From Qipengyuania profundimaris (lineage in GTDB: Bacteria > Pseudomonadota > Alphaproteobacteria > Sphingomonadales > Sphingomonadaceae), in the NCBI RefSeq assembly GCF_030717945.1, contig NZ_JAVAIM010000001.1:2588631-2652630 (forward strand): a stretch of 64,000 bases of DNA. The letters are read 5' to 3'. The notes under the pieces are model-generated. The model did not search any database and had not been told where the DNA came from. It saw only the letters and a list, made by a program, of their open reading frames with translations. The translations under genes were made by a program, and so were the position numbers. Below, piece after piece: positions 55,433 to 64,000 of the stretch (position 1 is the first letter of the stretch; the number at the start of each line of letters is the position of its first letter).

Positions 55433-56308
55433 ATGTTTCGACCAATCGCGGCTGTCGCCGCTTTCGCACTGCTCAGCGCCTGCGCTCCTATCGAGGACGT
55501 GCAGGAGAGTGCAACCGCCAGTACGCGGGCACTCCTGTTCGAAGAAGATTTCGACGCACCTTCGCTCGATCGGTCGAAATGGAACGTCATCGGGATGGAC
55601 TTCTGGGTCAACAACGAGCAGCAGGCCTATCTCGACAGCCCGGATACGATCCGGTTCTCCGACGATGTCGAAGGTGCCGATGGCGGCGCGTTGATCCTGA
55701 AACCGGTGTTCCGCCCGAACGTCGATACCAATGCCGATCGCAAGGCCGATTTCATCTCAGGCCGGATCAACACGCGGGACAATTTCGACTTCACCTATGG
55801 CCGTGCCGAAGCGCGCATTCGCATGCCGCTGAACCGGGGCGCATGGCCGGCCTTCTGGCTGCTCGGCAACGGTCAATGGCCCGCCACCGGCGAGATCGAC
55901 ATTATGGAATATGTCGGCGAGTCCGAATGGTCCGCCGTCGCCATTCACGGCCCGGGATATTCGGGCGAGACGCCCTTCGTGGCGCGGCGCACCTTCCCCG
56001 CCGGCCAGGACGCGAGCGACTGGCACGTCTACGGCGTCGAATGGACGAAAGACGCGATCGCCTTCGATGTCGACGGGGACGTCTTCTACACCGTGACCCG
56101 CGACGAGATCGAGGAAAAGGGGCGCTGGGCGTTCGACACACCGAAATTCGTTATCCTCAATTTCGCCATCGGTGGCATCTACCCCTACAAGGTGAACAAG
56201 CTGGAAGAGCCCTATTACGGCATCCCGCAGGAAACCGTCGATGCGGTCAAGGCCGGCCAGGTCCAGATGGAGGTCGACTGGGTCCGCGTGTGGGGCTCTG
56301 AAGAATAG
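55433..56308 (+). CDS. Glycoside hydrolase family 16 lipoprotein (beta-glucanase-like)
   Basis: The 291-residue product has a lipoprotein signal (FALLSAC, acyl Cys near residue 17). The GH16 fold follows, with catalytic motif GEIDIMEYVGE: the nucleophile and acid/base are the two Glu residues of EIDIME. WNVIGMDFWVNNEQQAY and GRINTRDNFDFTYGRAEARI frame the cleft. It probably cleaves beta-1,3- or beta-1,4-linked glucans such as laminarin. A GGGGAG ribosome-binding site precedes it. It converges on the potassium-uptake genes. Confidence 0.92.
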   Translation: MFRPIAAVAAFALLSACAPIEDVQESATASTRALLFEEDFDAPSLDRSKWNVIGMDFWVNNEQQAYLDSPDTIRFSDDVEGADGGALILKPVFRPNVDTNADRKADFISGRINTRDNFDFTYGRAEARIRMPLNRGAWPAFWLLGNGQWPATGEIDIMEYVGESEWSAVAIHGPGYSGETPFVARRTFPAGQDASDWHVYGVEWTKDAIAFDVDGDVFYTVTRDEIEEKGRWAFDTPKFVILNFAIGGIYPYKVNKLEEPYYGIPQETVDAVKAGQVQMEVDWVRVWGSEE

Positions 56309-56314
56309 GCCTCA

Positions 56315-56983
56315 CTAGTCGCCGTGAATGGCGGCGAAGGCTTCGATCTTCTCGACCCGGCCCGATACCACCAGCACATCGCCCGGCATGATGATCGTGT
56401 CGGGCACCGCGTGGATGAAATCCTCGCCCTCGCGCTTCACCCCGATCACGGTCACGTCGTACTTGCGGCGGCATTCGCTGGTGACGAGTGGGAGCCCGAC
56501 GATCGGCTCTGGGGCAGCCAGCCGGGCGATGGCGAATTCGTCGCCAAAGCTGATGAAATCGAGCAGCCGCTCGTTGAGCAGGCGCGCAACGCGCTCGCCC
56601 ATCTTCTGTTCGGGAAATACGACATGATGCGCGCCCGTGCGCTCGAGTATGCGGCCGTGCTTCTCGTTGGTTGCCTTGGCCCAGATATTCGGCACGCCGA
56701 GATCGGATAGTGCGAGCACCGCCAGCACGCTTGCCTCGATATTGCTGCCGATCCCGACCACCGCCGAGGTGAAGCTGGCTGCACCCATCCGTTCGAGGCA
56801 GGTCTGGTCGGTGCCGTCCGCCTCCACCACCTGGGTCAGGTCCTGCGCGTATTCCTGCACCCGCGAAGGATCGGTGTCCGCGCCGAGCACTTCGTGCCCC
56901 ATGCGCTCCAGAGCGCGGGCGACCGAGCCGCCGAAGCGCCCGAGACCGATGACGAGGACGGGTTTGCGCGTATCAGCCGACAA
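56315..56983 (-). CDS. TrkA/KtrA-type potassium channel regulator
   Basis: The 222-residue protein has one RCK-N Rossmann domain with NAD-binding GLGRFGGSVARAL near residue 14 and the acidic ADTDPSRV end of strand 2, then one RCK-C domain. A single RCK unit is the KtrA layout rather than the duplicated TrkA. No ATG fits: I choose TTG 56983, eight bases after GAGGAG, which overlaps the TrkH stop by 11 bp. It gates the adjacent membrane protein in response to nucleotides. Confidence 0.88.
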   Translation of the reverse strand: MSADTRKPVLVIGLGRFGGSVARALERMGHEVLGADTDPSRVQEYAQDLTQVVEADGTDQTCLERMGAASFTSAVVGIGSNIEASVLAVLALSDLGVPNIWAKATNEKHGRILERTGAHHVVFPEQKMGERVARLLNERLLDFISFGDEFAIARLAAPEPIVGLPLVTSECRRKYDVTVIGVKREGEDFIHAVPDTIIMPGDVLVVSGRVEKIEAFAAIHGD

Positions 56984-58304
56984 TCGGGTTCTCCTCGGGA
57001 TAGCGGAAAGGTTGCGGTTCTGCTCCAAGCGCCAACGCGGTCGCCACGGTAATGGTCCCTACGCGCCCCACGAACATCAGCGCGCACAGCACGACCAGTG
57101 CGGAGGGCGGCAGGTCGGCCGTGATGCCGGTCGAGAGGCCGACGGTCGAAAAGGCCGAAATGGTTTCGAACAAGACCTGCTCCATCGGCAGTCGCGTAAT
57201 CGCGAGGATATACATGGATGCGAGTATGATCAGCGTGGCGGCGGCGACAAACACGGTCAGCGCCTGGCGTTCGATCCCGTGACCGAACCGGCGACCGAAC
57301 AAGCTCGCGTCGCGCCGCCCCTTCACTTCGGAATAAACGACGGCCAGCAGGACGAAAAAGGTCGTGATCTTGACCCCGCCGGCGGTGCCCGCGCTTCCCC
57401 CGCCGATGAACATCAGCACATAGTTCATCAACAGCGTCTCGCCGCGAAACGCCCCGACATCGAGGCTGTTGAAGCCCGCCGTGCGCGGCATGACCGAATG
57501 GAAACCGGCGTTGAGGATCTTGGCCCCGACACTCATCGGGCCGAGCGTATCCGGGTTGGTCCATTCCTTTGCGAGGATGGCTCCGAACCCGACCAGCAGC
57601 AACACGGCGGTGCCCATCACGGTGATCTTGGTATGCAGGGTCCACTGGCTCCAGCGCACCCCCTTGTGCCGCACATCCTGCATCACCGGGAAGCCGAGGG
57701 CGGTGACGATCACGGCCGCCATGATTGGCACGAGAAACACCGCGTCCGTCTGGAACCCCATGACGCTGTCGGAATAGCTCGAGAAGCCGGCATTGTTGAA
57801 AGCGCTGACCGCGTGAAAGACGCCATGCCACAGCGCCGGGCCGAACTCGGAGTCATAGCTAACCATCAGGCGGGCAACGAGGATCGCGGCGACCACCGCT
57901 TCCACCGCGATGGTGATCTTGAGGACCAGAGCCAGTACGGATCGCGCGTCGCCGACCTCCAGCCGGTTGCGCTCCACATGCGTCGCCATTCGCTCGCGCA
58001 GGCCGAAGCCGCGCCCGGCCATGAGGCCGAACAGGGTGGCCGCGGTCATGATCCCGAAACCGCCGATCTGGAACAGGACAAGGATGACCACCTGTCCGAA
58101 CCACGACCAGTAAGTTGCGGTATCGACCACGATCAGCCCGGTCACCGCGACAGCGGATGTCGACGTGAAGAAAGCCGTGACCAGCGGCGTCGCCTGCCCG
58201 CTGGCAGACGCGAATGGCAGCATCAGCAGCGCCGTGCCGATCGCAATCGCGACTGCAAACAGCAACGGAATGAGGCGGACGGGATCGCGAAACGCGCGGA
58301 TCAT
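56973..58304 (-). CDS. TrkH/KtrB-type potassium transporter
   Basis: The 443-residue membrane protein has the four-fold M1-P-M2 arrangement of the Trk/Ktr family: pore segments include STSAVAVTGL, VSAFNNAGFS, GSAGTAGG-like IGGGSAGTAGGVK and SAFSTVGLSTG. The conserved glycines fit the potassium filter. It is cotranscribed with the RCK regulator gene that overlaps its end. It imports K+ across the inner membrane. Confidence 0.92.
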   Translation of the reverse strand: MIRAFRDPVRLIPLLFAVAIAIGTALLMLPFASASGQATPLVTAFFTSTSAVAVTGLIVVDTATYWSWFGQVVILVLFQIGGFGIMTAATLFGLMAGRGFGLRERMATHVERNRLEVGDARSVLALVLKITIAVEAVVAAILVARLMVSYDSEFGPALWHGVFHAVSAFNNAGFSSYSDSVMGFQTDAVFLVPIMAAVIVTALGFPVMQDVRHKGVRWSQWTLHTKITVMGTAVLLLVGFGAILAKEWTNPDTLGPMSVGAKILNAGFHSVMPRTAGFNSLDVGAFRGETLLMNYVLMFIGGGSAGTAGGVKITTFFVLLAVVYSEVKGRRDASLFGRRFGHGIERQALTVFVAAATLIILASMYILAITRLPMEQVLFETISAFSTVGLSTGITADLPPSALVVLCALMFVGRVGTITVATALALGAEPQPFRYPEENPIVG

Positions 58305-58329
58305 TGGACCGCAACGCCCGTCAGACAGT

Positions 58330-59187
58330 CTAGCTCCACACCGCCTCGGGCGGCAGGCTCATCAATATGGCATCGATATTGCCGCCGGTCTTGAGGCCGA
58401 ACAGCGTGCCGCGGTCGTAGACGAGATTGAACTCGGCATAGCGCCCCCGCCACTGCAGCTGCTGCAGCTTCTCCGCCTCGGTGAAGTCGCTGTCCATCCG
58501 GCGGCGCACCAGCTTCGGGTAAATGTCGAGGAATGCCTCCCCTACGTCTTTCGTGAAGGCGAAGTTGCGCTCGAACGCCGCATCGTCTTCGCACTCGAGG
58601 TGGTCGTAGAAGATCCCGCCCACGCCGCGATGCACGCCGCGGTGGGGGATGAAGAAATAGTCGTCCGCCCACTTCTTGAAGCGGTCGTAATAGGTCGGGT
58701 TGTGCCCCGCACAGGCGGCGCGGAAGTGCGCGTGGAAATCGGCCGTGTCCTCCTCGTAAGGCAGCGGCGGGTTGAGATCGGCCCCGCCCCCGAACCAGGC
58801 GGCCTGTGTGGTTAGGAAGCGCGTATTCATGTGGACGGCGGGCACGTGCGGGTTCGCCATATGCGCGACGAGACTGATGCCGGTGGCGGTGAAACCGGGC
58901 TGCTCGGCACTCGCGCCGTTAACCTGGCCAGCGAATTCTGGCGAGAAACTGCCGCGCACGGTGGAGACGTTGACGCCGACCTTCTCGAACACCTTGCCTT
59001 TCATCAGGCCCTGCACGCCGCCGCCGGGATCGTCGTTGCCGGCTTCCTCGCGGTCCCACGGCGTATAGGTGAATTCCGCCTCCGACCCGGCTTCGCGCTC
59101 GATCGCCTCAAATTCGGCGCAGATATGATCGCGAAGGCTTTCGAACCAGTTGCGGGCTTGGTCGGTCTGCTCGGTCCAGTCGGTCAT
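58330..59187 (-). CDS. hemF: Oxygen-dependent coproporphyrinogen III oxidase
   Basis: The 285-residue protein has the HemF signature segments VHMNTRFLTTQ, WFGGGADLNPPLPYEEDT, HRGVGGIFYDHL and RGRYAEFNLVYDRGTLFGLK. It oxidatively decarboxylates coproporphyrinogen III in haem synthesis under air. ATG 59187 gives the usual length; longer in-frame readings are antisense to pdeM. It is divergent from pdeM with 45 bp between. Confidence 0.96.
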   Translation of the reverse strand: MTDWTEQTDQARNWFESLRDHICAEFEAIEREAGSEAEFTYTPWDREEAGNDDPGGGVQGLMKGKVFEKVGVNVSTVRGSFSPEFAGQVNGASAEQPGFTATGISLVAHMANPHVPAVHMNTRFLTTQAAWFGGGADLNPPLPYEEDTADFHAHFRAACAGHNPTYYDRFKKWADDYFFIPHRGVHRGVGGIFYDHLECEDDAAFERNFAFTKDVGEAFLDIYPKLVRRRMDSDFTEAEKLQQLQWRGRYAEFNLVYDRGTLFGLKTGGNIDAILMSLPPEAVWS

Positions 59188-59232
59188 GCGAAGGCTCTTG
59201 CCATCGCCCACGGCCTCCGGCAATAGCGGTGC

Positions 59233-59946
59233 ATGGTTCCCCTTTCGTTCGCAGGCGAGGAATGGCTCCTGACAGAGGGCCGCGCACTCTACTGGCCGCG
59301 TGAAAACGCGCTGCTGGTGGCGGACCTGCACCTTGAGAAAGGCAGTTTCTTCGCGCGGCACGGGCAGATGATCCCGCCCTACGACAGCCGCGAGACGCTG
59401 GAGCGGGTCGCGCTGGCCATTCGCGAAACCGGCGCGCGCCGCGTCATCACGCTGGGCGACAATTTCCATGATTCGGACGGCTCCACCCGGCTGGAAGATC
59501 ACGCCTGCGGCATGCTGGAGGCGCTGACCAAGGCGGTCGACTGGGTCTGGATCACCGGGAACCACGATGAGGGGCACGATCCGCATATGGCGGCCCGCTG
59601 CGGCGGCACGCTGGTCGAGGAGATCGAACTCGGCGGCGTCATCCTGCGCCACCGCGCGAGACAAGGCGAGACGCGCCCCGAACTGTCCGGCCACTACCAC
59701 CCGCGCCTGCAACTCAAGATCCGCCAGCGCATGATCCGCCGCCCCTGCGCGGTGGTCAGCGCGAACGAAGGGGCGAACGGCAGGCCTTCGGGCCGCATGA
59801 TCCTGCCCGCCTTCGGTGCCTATACCGGCGGCATGAGCGCCGCCGACCCCGCGATCCTCAAGGCGCTGCAACCCGCCGACCGGATCGATGCGGTGGTTCC
59901 GGCGAAAGGCAAGCTGGCGCGATTTCCCCTCTGGCAGGCGGCTTAG
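59233..59946 (+). CDS. pdeM: Ligase-associated DNA damage response endonuclease PdeM
   Basis: The 237-residue metallophosphoesterase has the dimetal motifs DLHLEKGS, GDNFHD, GNHDE and GHYHPR in order, and the family's FGAYTGG segment. PdeM proteins are encoded with DNA ligase and exonuclease partners in many bacteria and are inferred to act in DNA repair. No ligase partner is adjacent here. The start is ATG 59233, close to the divergent hemF start. Confidence 0.9.
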   Translation: MVPLSFAGEEWLLTEGRALYWPRENALLVADLHLEKGSFFARHGQMIPPYDSRETLERVALAIRETGARRVITLGDNFHDSDGSTRLEDHACGMLEALTKAVDWVWITGNHDEGHDPHMAARCGGTLVEEIELGGVILRHRARQGETRPELSGHYHPRLQLKIRQRMIRRPCAVVSANEGANGRPSGRMILPAFGAYTGGMSAADPAILKALQPADRIDAVVPAKGKLARFPLWQAA

Positions 59947-60033
59947 TTCCGGCCCCGGGTTTTCGCACTGGCGAAAGCGCGCATTTCTCCCTATATCGCG
60001 GCCAGACAAACGGCAGAATCAGGAGAATACCAC

Positions 60034-60576
60034 ATAGCACGTCCACCCCGGCGCAGCATGCAAATGCCCGTGAAAAGCGGCCCGCGCTACGATAACATGA
60101 TCAATGTCCCCAAGGTCCGCGTGATTGATCACGAAGGCGAGAACCTGGGGGTGATGTACACCCGCGAAGCGACGGAGCAGGCCAACGAACTGGGCCTCAA
60201 CCTCGTGGAAGTGTCCCCCAATGCGGACCCGCCGGTGTGCAAGTTCCTCGATGTCGGCAAATATCGCTACGAGGCGCAGAAGAAGGCGAACCTCGCGCGG
60301 AAGACGCAGAAGACCCAGGACATCAAAGAGGTCAAGATGCGCCCGAACATCGACGATCACGATTACGACGTGAAGATGCGCAACGTAAACAAGTTCATCG
60401 AGAACGGCGACAAGGTGAAATGCACCCTGCGCTTCCGCGGGCGCGAAATGGCGCACCAACAGCTCGGCATGGACCTGCTCAACCGCGTGCGCGACGACAT
60501 GGAAGAACTCGCCAAGGTCGAAAGCTTCCCGCGCCTCGAAGGTCGCCAGATGGTGATGGTGCTCGCGCCGAAATAA
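60034..60576 (+). CDS. infC: Translation initiation factor IF-3 with an ATA start
   Basis: The 180-residue protein has both IF-3 domains: N-terminal [20 protein letters not shown] and [20 protein letters not shown], then C-terminal [20 protein letters not shown]. The first ATG (60058) has no ribosome-binding site, but the in-frame ATA at 60034 sits eight bases after AGGAG and yields the N-terminus ARPPRRSM seen in relatives. Rare AUU/AUA starts let IF-3 limit its own translation. A strong terminator follows. Confidence 0.93.
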   Translation: MARPPRRSMQMPVKSGPRYDNMINVPKVRVIDHEGENLGVMYTREATEQANELGLNLVEVSPNADPPVCKFLDVGKYRYEAQKKANLARKTQKTQDIKEVKMRPNIDDHDYDVKMRNVNKFIENGDKVKCTLRFRGREMAHQQLGMDLLNRVRDDMEELAKVESFPRLEGRQMVMVLAPK

Positions 60577-60604
60577 GCGCGCCGAGCCGATGCTAGACAG
60601 GTTG

Positions 60605-60639
60605 AACCGGGGAACGCCACAGGGCGTTCTCCGGTTTTT
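60605..60639 (+). terminator. Rho-independent terminator of infC
   Basis: AACCGGGGAACGCC pairs with GGCGTTCTCCGGTT over 14 bp with one G-T pair and a 4-base loop (60605-60636), ending in a run of T (60635-60639). It lies about 29 bp after the infC stop codon. Confidence 0.92.
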
Positions 60640-60645
60640 CGTCAT

Positions 60646-61242
60646 ATGAACCGGAAGAACATCGCGCCCGTCGCAATTCTCGTCCTGTCGCTTTTCGCCT
60701 GCAACGCGGAGAGTGAATCCGATCACGAGGTGACTTCGGTCGATCTCGACCAGCCTGCATCCGATATGCCGGAACAGCGAATGCCGGCGCCCCCGCCGCC
60801 GGCTGAGGGCTCGGCCGACGAGCCGAACGACGGATTTCCCAAGCTCGATCCTGCCCCGTTGACGCCCGAGGCGGAAAAGACCGAAGCCGGTGCGCGCAAT
60901 GTCCTGCTTGCCTTTGCAAGAGCCATCGAACTGAAGGAATGGGATCAGGCATGGGCCATGCTTGACGATGCCAGCAAGGCACGCTGGCCGAAAGCGCAGT
61001 GGACGAGCATGTTCGAAGATCTCGACCCAATCACCGTTGCCGTACCCAATGGCAGCATGGAAGGCGCGGCCGGATCGTCCTATTATTCCACCGATTTGAC
61101 CATCACGGCGAACGATGAACAGGGCCGTCCAATCCGCTACGAAGGGCCGATCGTCCTTCGCCGGTCCAACGACGTGCCCGGCGCGACCGTGGCCCAGCGT
61201 CATTGGAGCATTTACGAACTGACGCTCGACGCGACGCACTAG
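60646..61242 (+). CDS. Lipoprotein of unknown function
   Basis: The 198-residue product has a lipoprotein signal with LSLFAC and acyl Cys near residue 19. A Pro- and Glu-rich linker (~30-80) follows, then a small globular domain (~85-198) with NVLLAFARAIELKEWDQAWA, which resembles NTF2-like folds. No catalytic motif was recognised. It begins 7 bp after the infC terminator, so it needs its own promoter, possibly within or before the infC 3' region. Confidence 0.75.
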   Translation: MNRKNIAPVAILVLSLFACNAESESDHEVTSVDLDQPASDMPEQRMPAPPPPAEGSADEPNDGFPKLDPAPLTPEAEKTEAGARNVLLAFARAIELKEWDQAWAMLDDASKARWPKAQWTSMFEDLDPITVAVPNGSMEGAAGSSYYSTDLTITANDEQGRPIRYEGPIVLRRSNDVPGATVAQRHWSIYELTLDATH

Positions 61243-61285
61243 AACCCGACCCCTCCCCTTGCTAGCAAGCGCGGGAGGGGGAACA

Positions 61286-62701
61286 ATGGCCGCAAAACAT
61301 ATCGGACTGGTTGGCGGTGCTCTGGCACTCGTGGCGAGCATCGTCCTGCCCCCGCCCGCCGGGATGAGCCGTGAAGCTTTCATCGTTGCGGGCCTGGTCG
61401 TGCTGATGGCGGCATGGTGGATGACCGAGGCGCTGCCGCTGACGGCCACCGCGCTGATGCCCTTCCTCGTTTTGCCCTTCGCCGGGGTTATGACCGCGCG
61501 CGAAACGGCCAGCGCATACTACTCTCCTATCCTTTTCCTGATTCTCGGCGGGGCCTTCATCGCCCTCGCGATCGAGCGCACCGGCCTGCATAAGCGGCTG
61601 GCGCTGGCATTGCTCCGCCTCGTCGGCGGGCGCGGGGGGCAGACCGGCGTGTTGCTCGCTTTCATGGGCACGGCGGCGATCCTGTCGATGCTGATCTCCA
61701 ATACCTCGACCGCGCTCATCATGATGCCGATGGCGGTCGCCGTGCTGGCGGGTGGCGGACTGGCGGAGCGCGACACCGAGGGCCTGTCCGGCGCGCTCCC
61801 CATGGGTATTGCTTTCGCGGCCAGCATCGGCGGTCTCGGCACGCTGGTGGGTTCGCCGACCAATGCCATTGCCGTCGGGCTGCTCGACACGCTGACCGGA
61901 ACGCGGATCACCTTCGCGCAATGGATGGTCTACGGCCTGCCCGTGGTGATCATCGGCGTGCCGCTGGCGGCGTTCCTCGTCGCCCGCGTGCAGAAAGTGC
62001 GCGACCATCCCTTCGATGCGCGCGCCGCCCGCACCGCGATCGACACCCATGCCGCATGGTCCAGCGCGGAGAAGCGCCTCGTCCCGGTGGTCGCGGTCAC
62101 CTTCCTGCTGTGGATGGGGCAGATGTGGATCGCGCCCTATCTTCCCGAAGGCTCGCTGACCGACGGGACGATCGCCATCCTGATGGGGCTGACGCTGTTC
62201 CTGCTGCCGGACGGCACCGGACGTCCGCTGCTGGTGTGGGAAGAGGCCGACCGCGCGCCGTGGGGCGTCATCATGATGTTCGGGGGCGGCCTCGCGCTCG
62301 CTGCGGGCATGGCCGCCAGCGGGCTGGCCGACTGGCTGGGCGAGGCGCTGCTTCCTCTTGAGGCATGGCCGCTCATATTGGTTGCCATAGCGGTCGTCGC
62401 CATGGTCGTGCTGATCACCGAGTTCGCCAGCAATGTCGCGACCGCCTCGGGCATTATCCCGGTCGTTGCGGCGCTGGTCGTGGCGCTCGGTGTCGATCCG
62501 ATCCTTCTCGCCATGCCCGCCGCCCTCGCCGCGAGCTGGGGCTTCATGCTCCCGGCGGGGACCGGCCCAAATGCCATCGCCTGGGCGACCGGCCGCATCC
62601 GGATCGAGAGCATGGTGAAGGCGGGCATCCTGCTCGACCTGTTCGGCATCGTGATGATCGTCGCGGTGGTATGGGGCATGAACGCGCTGGTTGCTGGCTG
62701 A
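61286..62701 (+). CDS. DASS family (SLC13-type) sodium-coupled anion symporter
   Basis: The 471-residue membrane protein has about 11 to 12 membrane segments. The two Ser-Asn-Thr-type sodium/substrate motifs of the DASS family are visible as LISNTSTALIMMPM (near residue 135) and ITEFASNVATASGIIP (near residue 385). It likely imports dicarboxylates or sulfate. ATG 61286 follows GGAGGGGG; a longer start at 61259 is unlikely. It follows the lipoprotein gene by about 43 bp. Confidence 0.92.
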   Translation: MAAKHIGLVGGALALVASIVLPPPAGMSREAFIVAGLVVLMAAWWMTEALPLTATALMPFLVLPFAGVMTARETASAYYSPILFLILGGAFIALAIERTGLHKRLALALLRLVGGRGGQTGVLLAFMGTAAILSMLISNTSTALIMMPMAVAVLAGGGLAERDTEGLSGALPMGIAFAASIGGLGTLVGSPTNAIAVGLLDTLTGTRITFAQWMVYGLPVVIIGVPLAAFLVARVQKVRDHPFDARAARTAIDTHAAWSSAEKRLVPVVAVTFLLWMGQMWIAPYLPEGSLTDGTIAILMGLTLFLLPDGTGRPLLVWEEADRAPWGVIMMFGGGLALAAGMAASGLADWLGEALLPLEAWPLILVAIAVVAMVVLITEFASNVATASGIIPVVAALVVALGVDPILLAMPAALAASWGFMLPAGTGPNAIAWATGRIRIESMVKAGILLDLFGIVMIVAVVWGMNALVAG

Positions 62702-63002
62702 TTTTCCTACTCAGGAAGCCGGAGCTATGCCGCCGGGATGATATGCTCCGAGAATCCAACCTGGCTCGCCGTTGAGCCTGACGAAAATGGCTGCGAAGTT
62801 TCTCGTCCCTGGACTGTGGTCCATGCGGTCCATGTGACTGGACTCGTCGCAGTTGAAACCAACATCGGTCCAACATAAGGGAGACGGCGCGAGCGGCAGT
62901 TGGCGGAGATGCGTTCCTGCGGAGGTTAGGAACGGGCGCCCCGACTGCCCCACCGGCCCCCGCCTTCCTGGGGGCATGTTTGCAGGAAGGATGCTCCTCC
63001 CC
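62702..63002 (+). promoter_or_regulatory. Structured leader region of the trans-sulfuration gene
   Basis: No gene was seen in these 301 bp. GGCAGT (62895-62900) pairs with ACTGCC (62944-62949), enclosing a 7-bp stem CGTTCCT (62912-62918) with AGGAACG (62928-62934). A further stem CCTTCCTG (62963-62970) with CAGGAAGG (62983-62990) covers the likely ribosome-binding site of the gene at 63003. This resembles a leader RNA with an expression hairpin. It does not match any riboswitch consensus I can recall with certainty. Confidence 0.4.
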
Positions 63003-64000
63003 ATGAGCGACAACGACATCGACCCCACCACCCCGCGCAAGAACCCCAAGGCGGAAGTCACCAAGATCAACGGCCGCGCGCTGAAGCCGAGCACGCTGAT
63101 GATGGGCCACGGCTACGACCCGACCCTGTCGGAAGGCAGCCTGAAGGCCCCGATCTTCCTCACCAGCACCTTCGCCTTTCCCAGCGCGGCCGACGGCAAG
63201 CGCCATTTCGAAGGCATCACCGGCAAGCGCCCGGGTGGCGCAGACGGCCTCGTCTATTCGCGCTTCAACGCGCCCAACCAGGAAATCCTCGAGGATCGCC
63301 TTGCGGTGTGGGACGGGGCGGAAGAGGCGCTCTCCTTCTCGAGCGGGATGACCGCGATCGCCGTGCTGCTGCTGGCGGCCTGCAAGGCGGGCGACGTGAT
63401 CGTGCACTCCGGCCCGCTCTATGCGGCATCCGAAGGCTTCATCGCCAAGACCATGGCGAAATTCGGTGTCACCTTCATCGACTTCCCCGCCGGCGCCAGC
63501 CGCGAACAGCTCGACGAAGTGATGACCAAGGCGAAGGCCAAGGCCGAGGAGCAGGGCGGCGAAGTGCCGATGATCTACCTCGAAAGCCCCGGCAACCCGA
63601 CCAATGCGCTGGTCGATATCGAAGCAGTCAAGGAAGCGCGCGATGCGCATTTCGATCCGGACAAGTGCTCGATCGCGATCGACAACACCTTCCTCGGCCC
63701 GCTGTGGCAGCGCCCGCTCGACCATGGAGCGGACCTCGTGGTCTACTCGCTGACGAAGTATGTCGGCGGCCATTCGGACCTCGTCGCGGGCAGCGTTTCG
63801 GGCAAGAAGCGCTTTATCGATGCGATCCGCATGCTCCGCAACACGATGGGCGGCATCTGCGATCCGAATACGGCATGGATGCTGTGCCGCAGCCTCGAAA
63901 CCGTGGAACTGCGCATGCAACGCGCGGGCGAGAACGCCGCCAAGGTGTGCGACTTCCTCAGCAAGCACCCGAAGGTCGAAGGCCTGGGCTATCTCGGCAT
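63003..64000 (+). CDS. Cystathionine gamma-synthase family PLP enzyme (3' partial)
   Basis: The frame runs from ATG 63003 past the window end, with 332 residues visible. It is a Cys/Met-metabolism PLP enzyme: SSGMTAIAVLLLAACKAGD, YLESPGNPTNALVDI, AIDNTFLGPLWQRPL and the Schiff-base Lys252 in YSLTKYVGGHSDLVAG. Related enzymes make cystathionine, sulfhydrylate acyl-homoserine or break down methionine; the exact substrate is not decidable here. The N-terminal ~30 residues are a charged extension. An in-frame ATG at 62991 also exists. Confidence 0.9.
   Translation, partial: MSDNDIDPTTPRKNPKAEVTKINGRALKPSTLMMGHGYDPTLSEGSLKAPIFLTSTFAFPSAADGKRHFEGITGKRPGGADGLVYSRFNAPNQEILEDRLAVWDGAEEALSFSSGMTAIAVLLLAACKAGDVIVHSGPLYAASEGFIAKTMAKFGVTFIDFPAGASREQLDEVMTKAKAKAEEQGGEVPMIYLESPGNPTNALVDIEAVKEARDAHFDPDKCSIAIDNTFLGPLWQRPLDHGADLVVYSLTKYVGGHSDLVAGSVSGKKRFIDAIRMLRNTMGGICDPNTAWMLCRSLETVELRMQRAGENAAKVCDFLSKHPKVEGLGYLG

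Overview
The window looks like an alphaproteobacterium of the order Sphingomonadales, most likely an Erythrobacteraceae relative. This rests on high G+C coding DNA, a COQ9 homologue, a cytochrome bc1 assembly chaperone of the CBP3 type next to a YceD/DUF177 gene, HslVU next to BamE, HWE-type histidine kinase signalling, a general-stress (EcfG-type) promoter and many short solitary tyrosine integrases. It was read by eye, with no database search.

From the left edge to about 27.4 kb the DNA is dense housekeeping sequence. It starts with the end of an envelope or polysaccharide gene and a flippase. Then come a two-lobed retropepsin-like protease, an Atm1-type ABC exporter, a periplasmic M16 protease, a SulP transporter, a glycosyltransferase/methyltransferase pair, hslVU and bamE (with a 169-bp tandem duplication between them). 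These are followed by CBP3/YceD, a PAS-GGDEF-EAL protein, ssb, feoAB, COQ9, an ankyrin protein and a tightly overlapping run SCO-YcgN-M48-TM protein-ribD-ribE. A GNAT enzyme, an aromatic aminotransferase and an EipA-type envelope protein end the block at tRNA-Ser(GCT).

From tRNA-Ser (27326-27417) to about 41.1 kb lies an accessory region of sparse, mostly small genes. It opens with a serine recombinase-DUF2924-DUF3489 module whose DUF3489 gene is frameshifted. It is then bracketed by two 210-aa catalytic-core tyrosine integrases (30.2 and 39.9 kb) that share a palindromic leader. Between them sit regulators and small nucleic-acid-binding proteins: a DUF2384-like orphan, a receiver-only response regulator behind an EcfG promoter, a GAF-HWE histidine kinase, two cold-shock-domain proteins, an extra IF-1, several orphan small proteins, a LOV-GGDEF-EAL blue-light protein with a degenerate FixJ-like partner, and a GlxA-type AraC regulator.

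From 40.6 to 48.5 kb there is a stress and repair block: usg with a coupled small ORF, groES-groEL with an unusual tail, an Hsp20 gene, and the RNA-repair operon rtcBA, which faces its activator rtcR across a well-formed sigma-54 promoter. From 49.2 kb to the end the DNA is again core-like: a DUF4212/solute symporter pair facing acetyl-CoA synthetase, an M1 lipoprotein peptidase, a GH16 lipoprotein, a Trk/Ktr-type potassium system, hemF, pdeM, infC with an ATA start, a lipoprotein, a DASS anion symporter, and a 3'-truncated trans-sulfuration enzyme with a structured leader.
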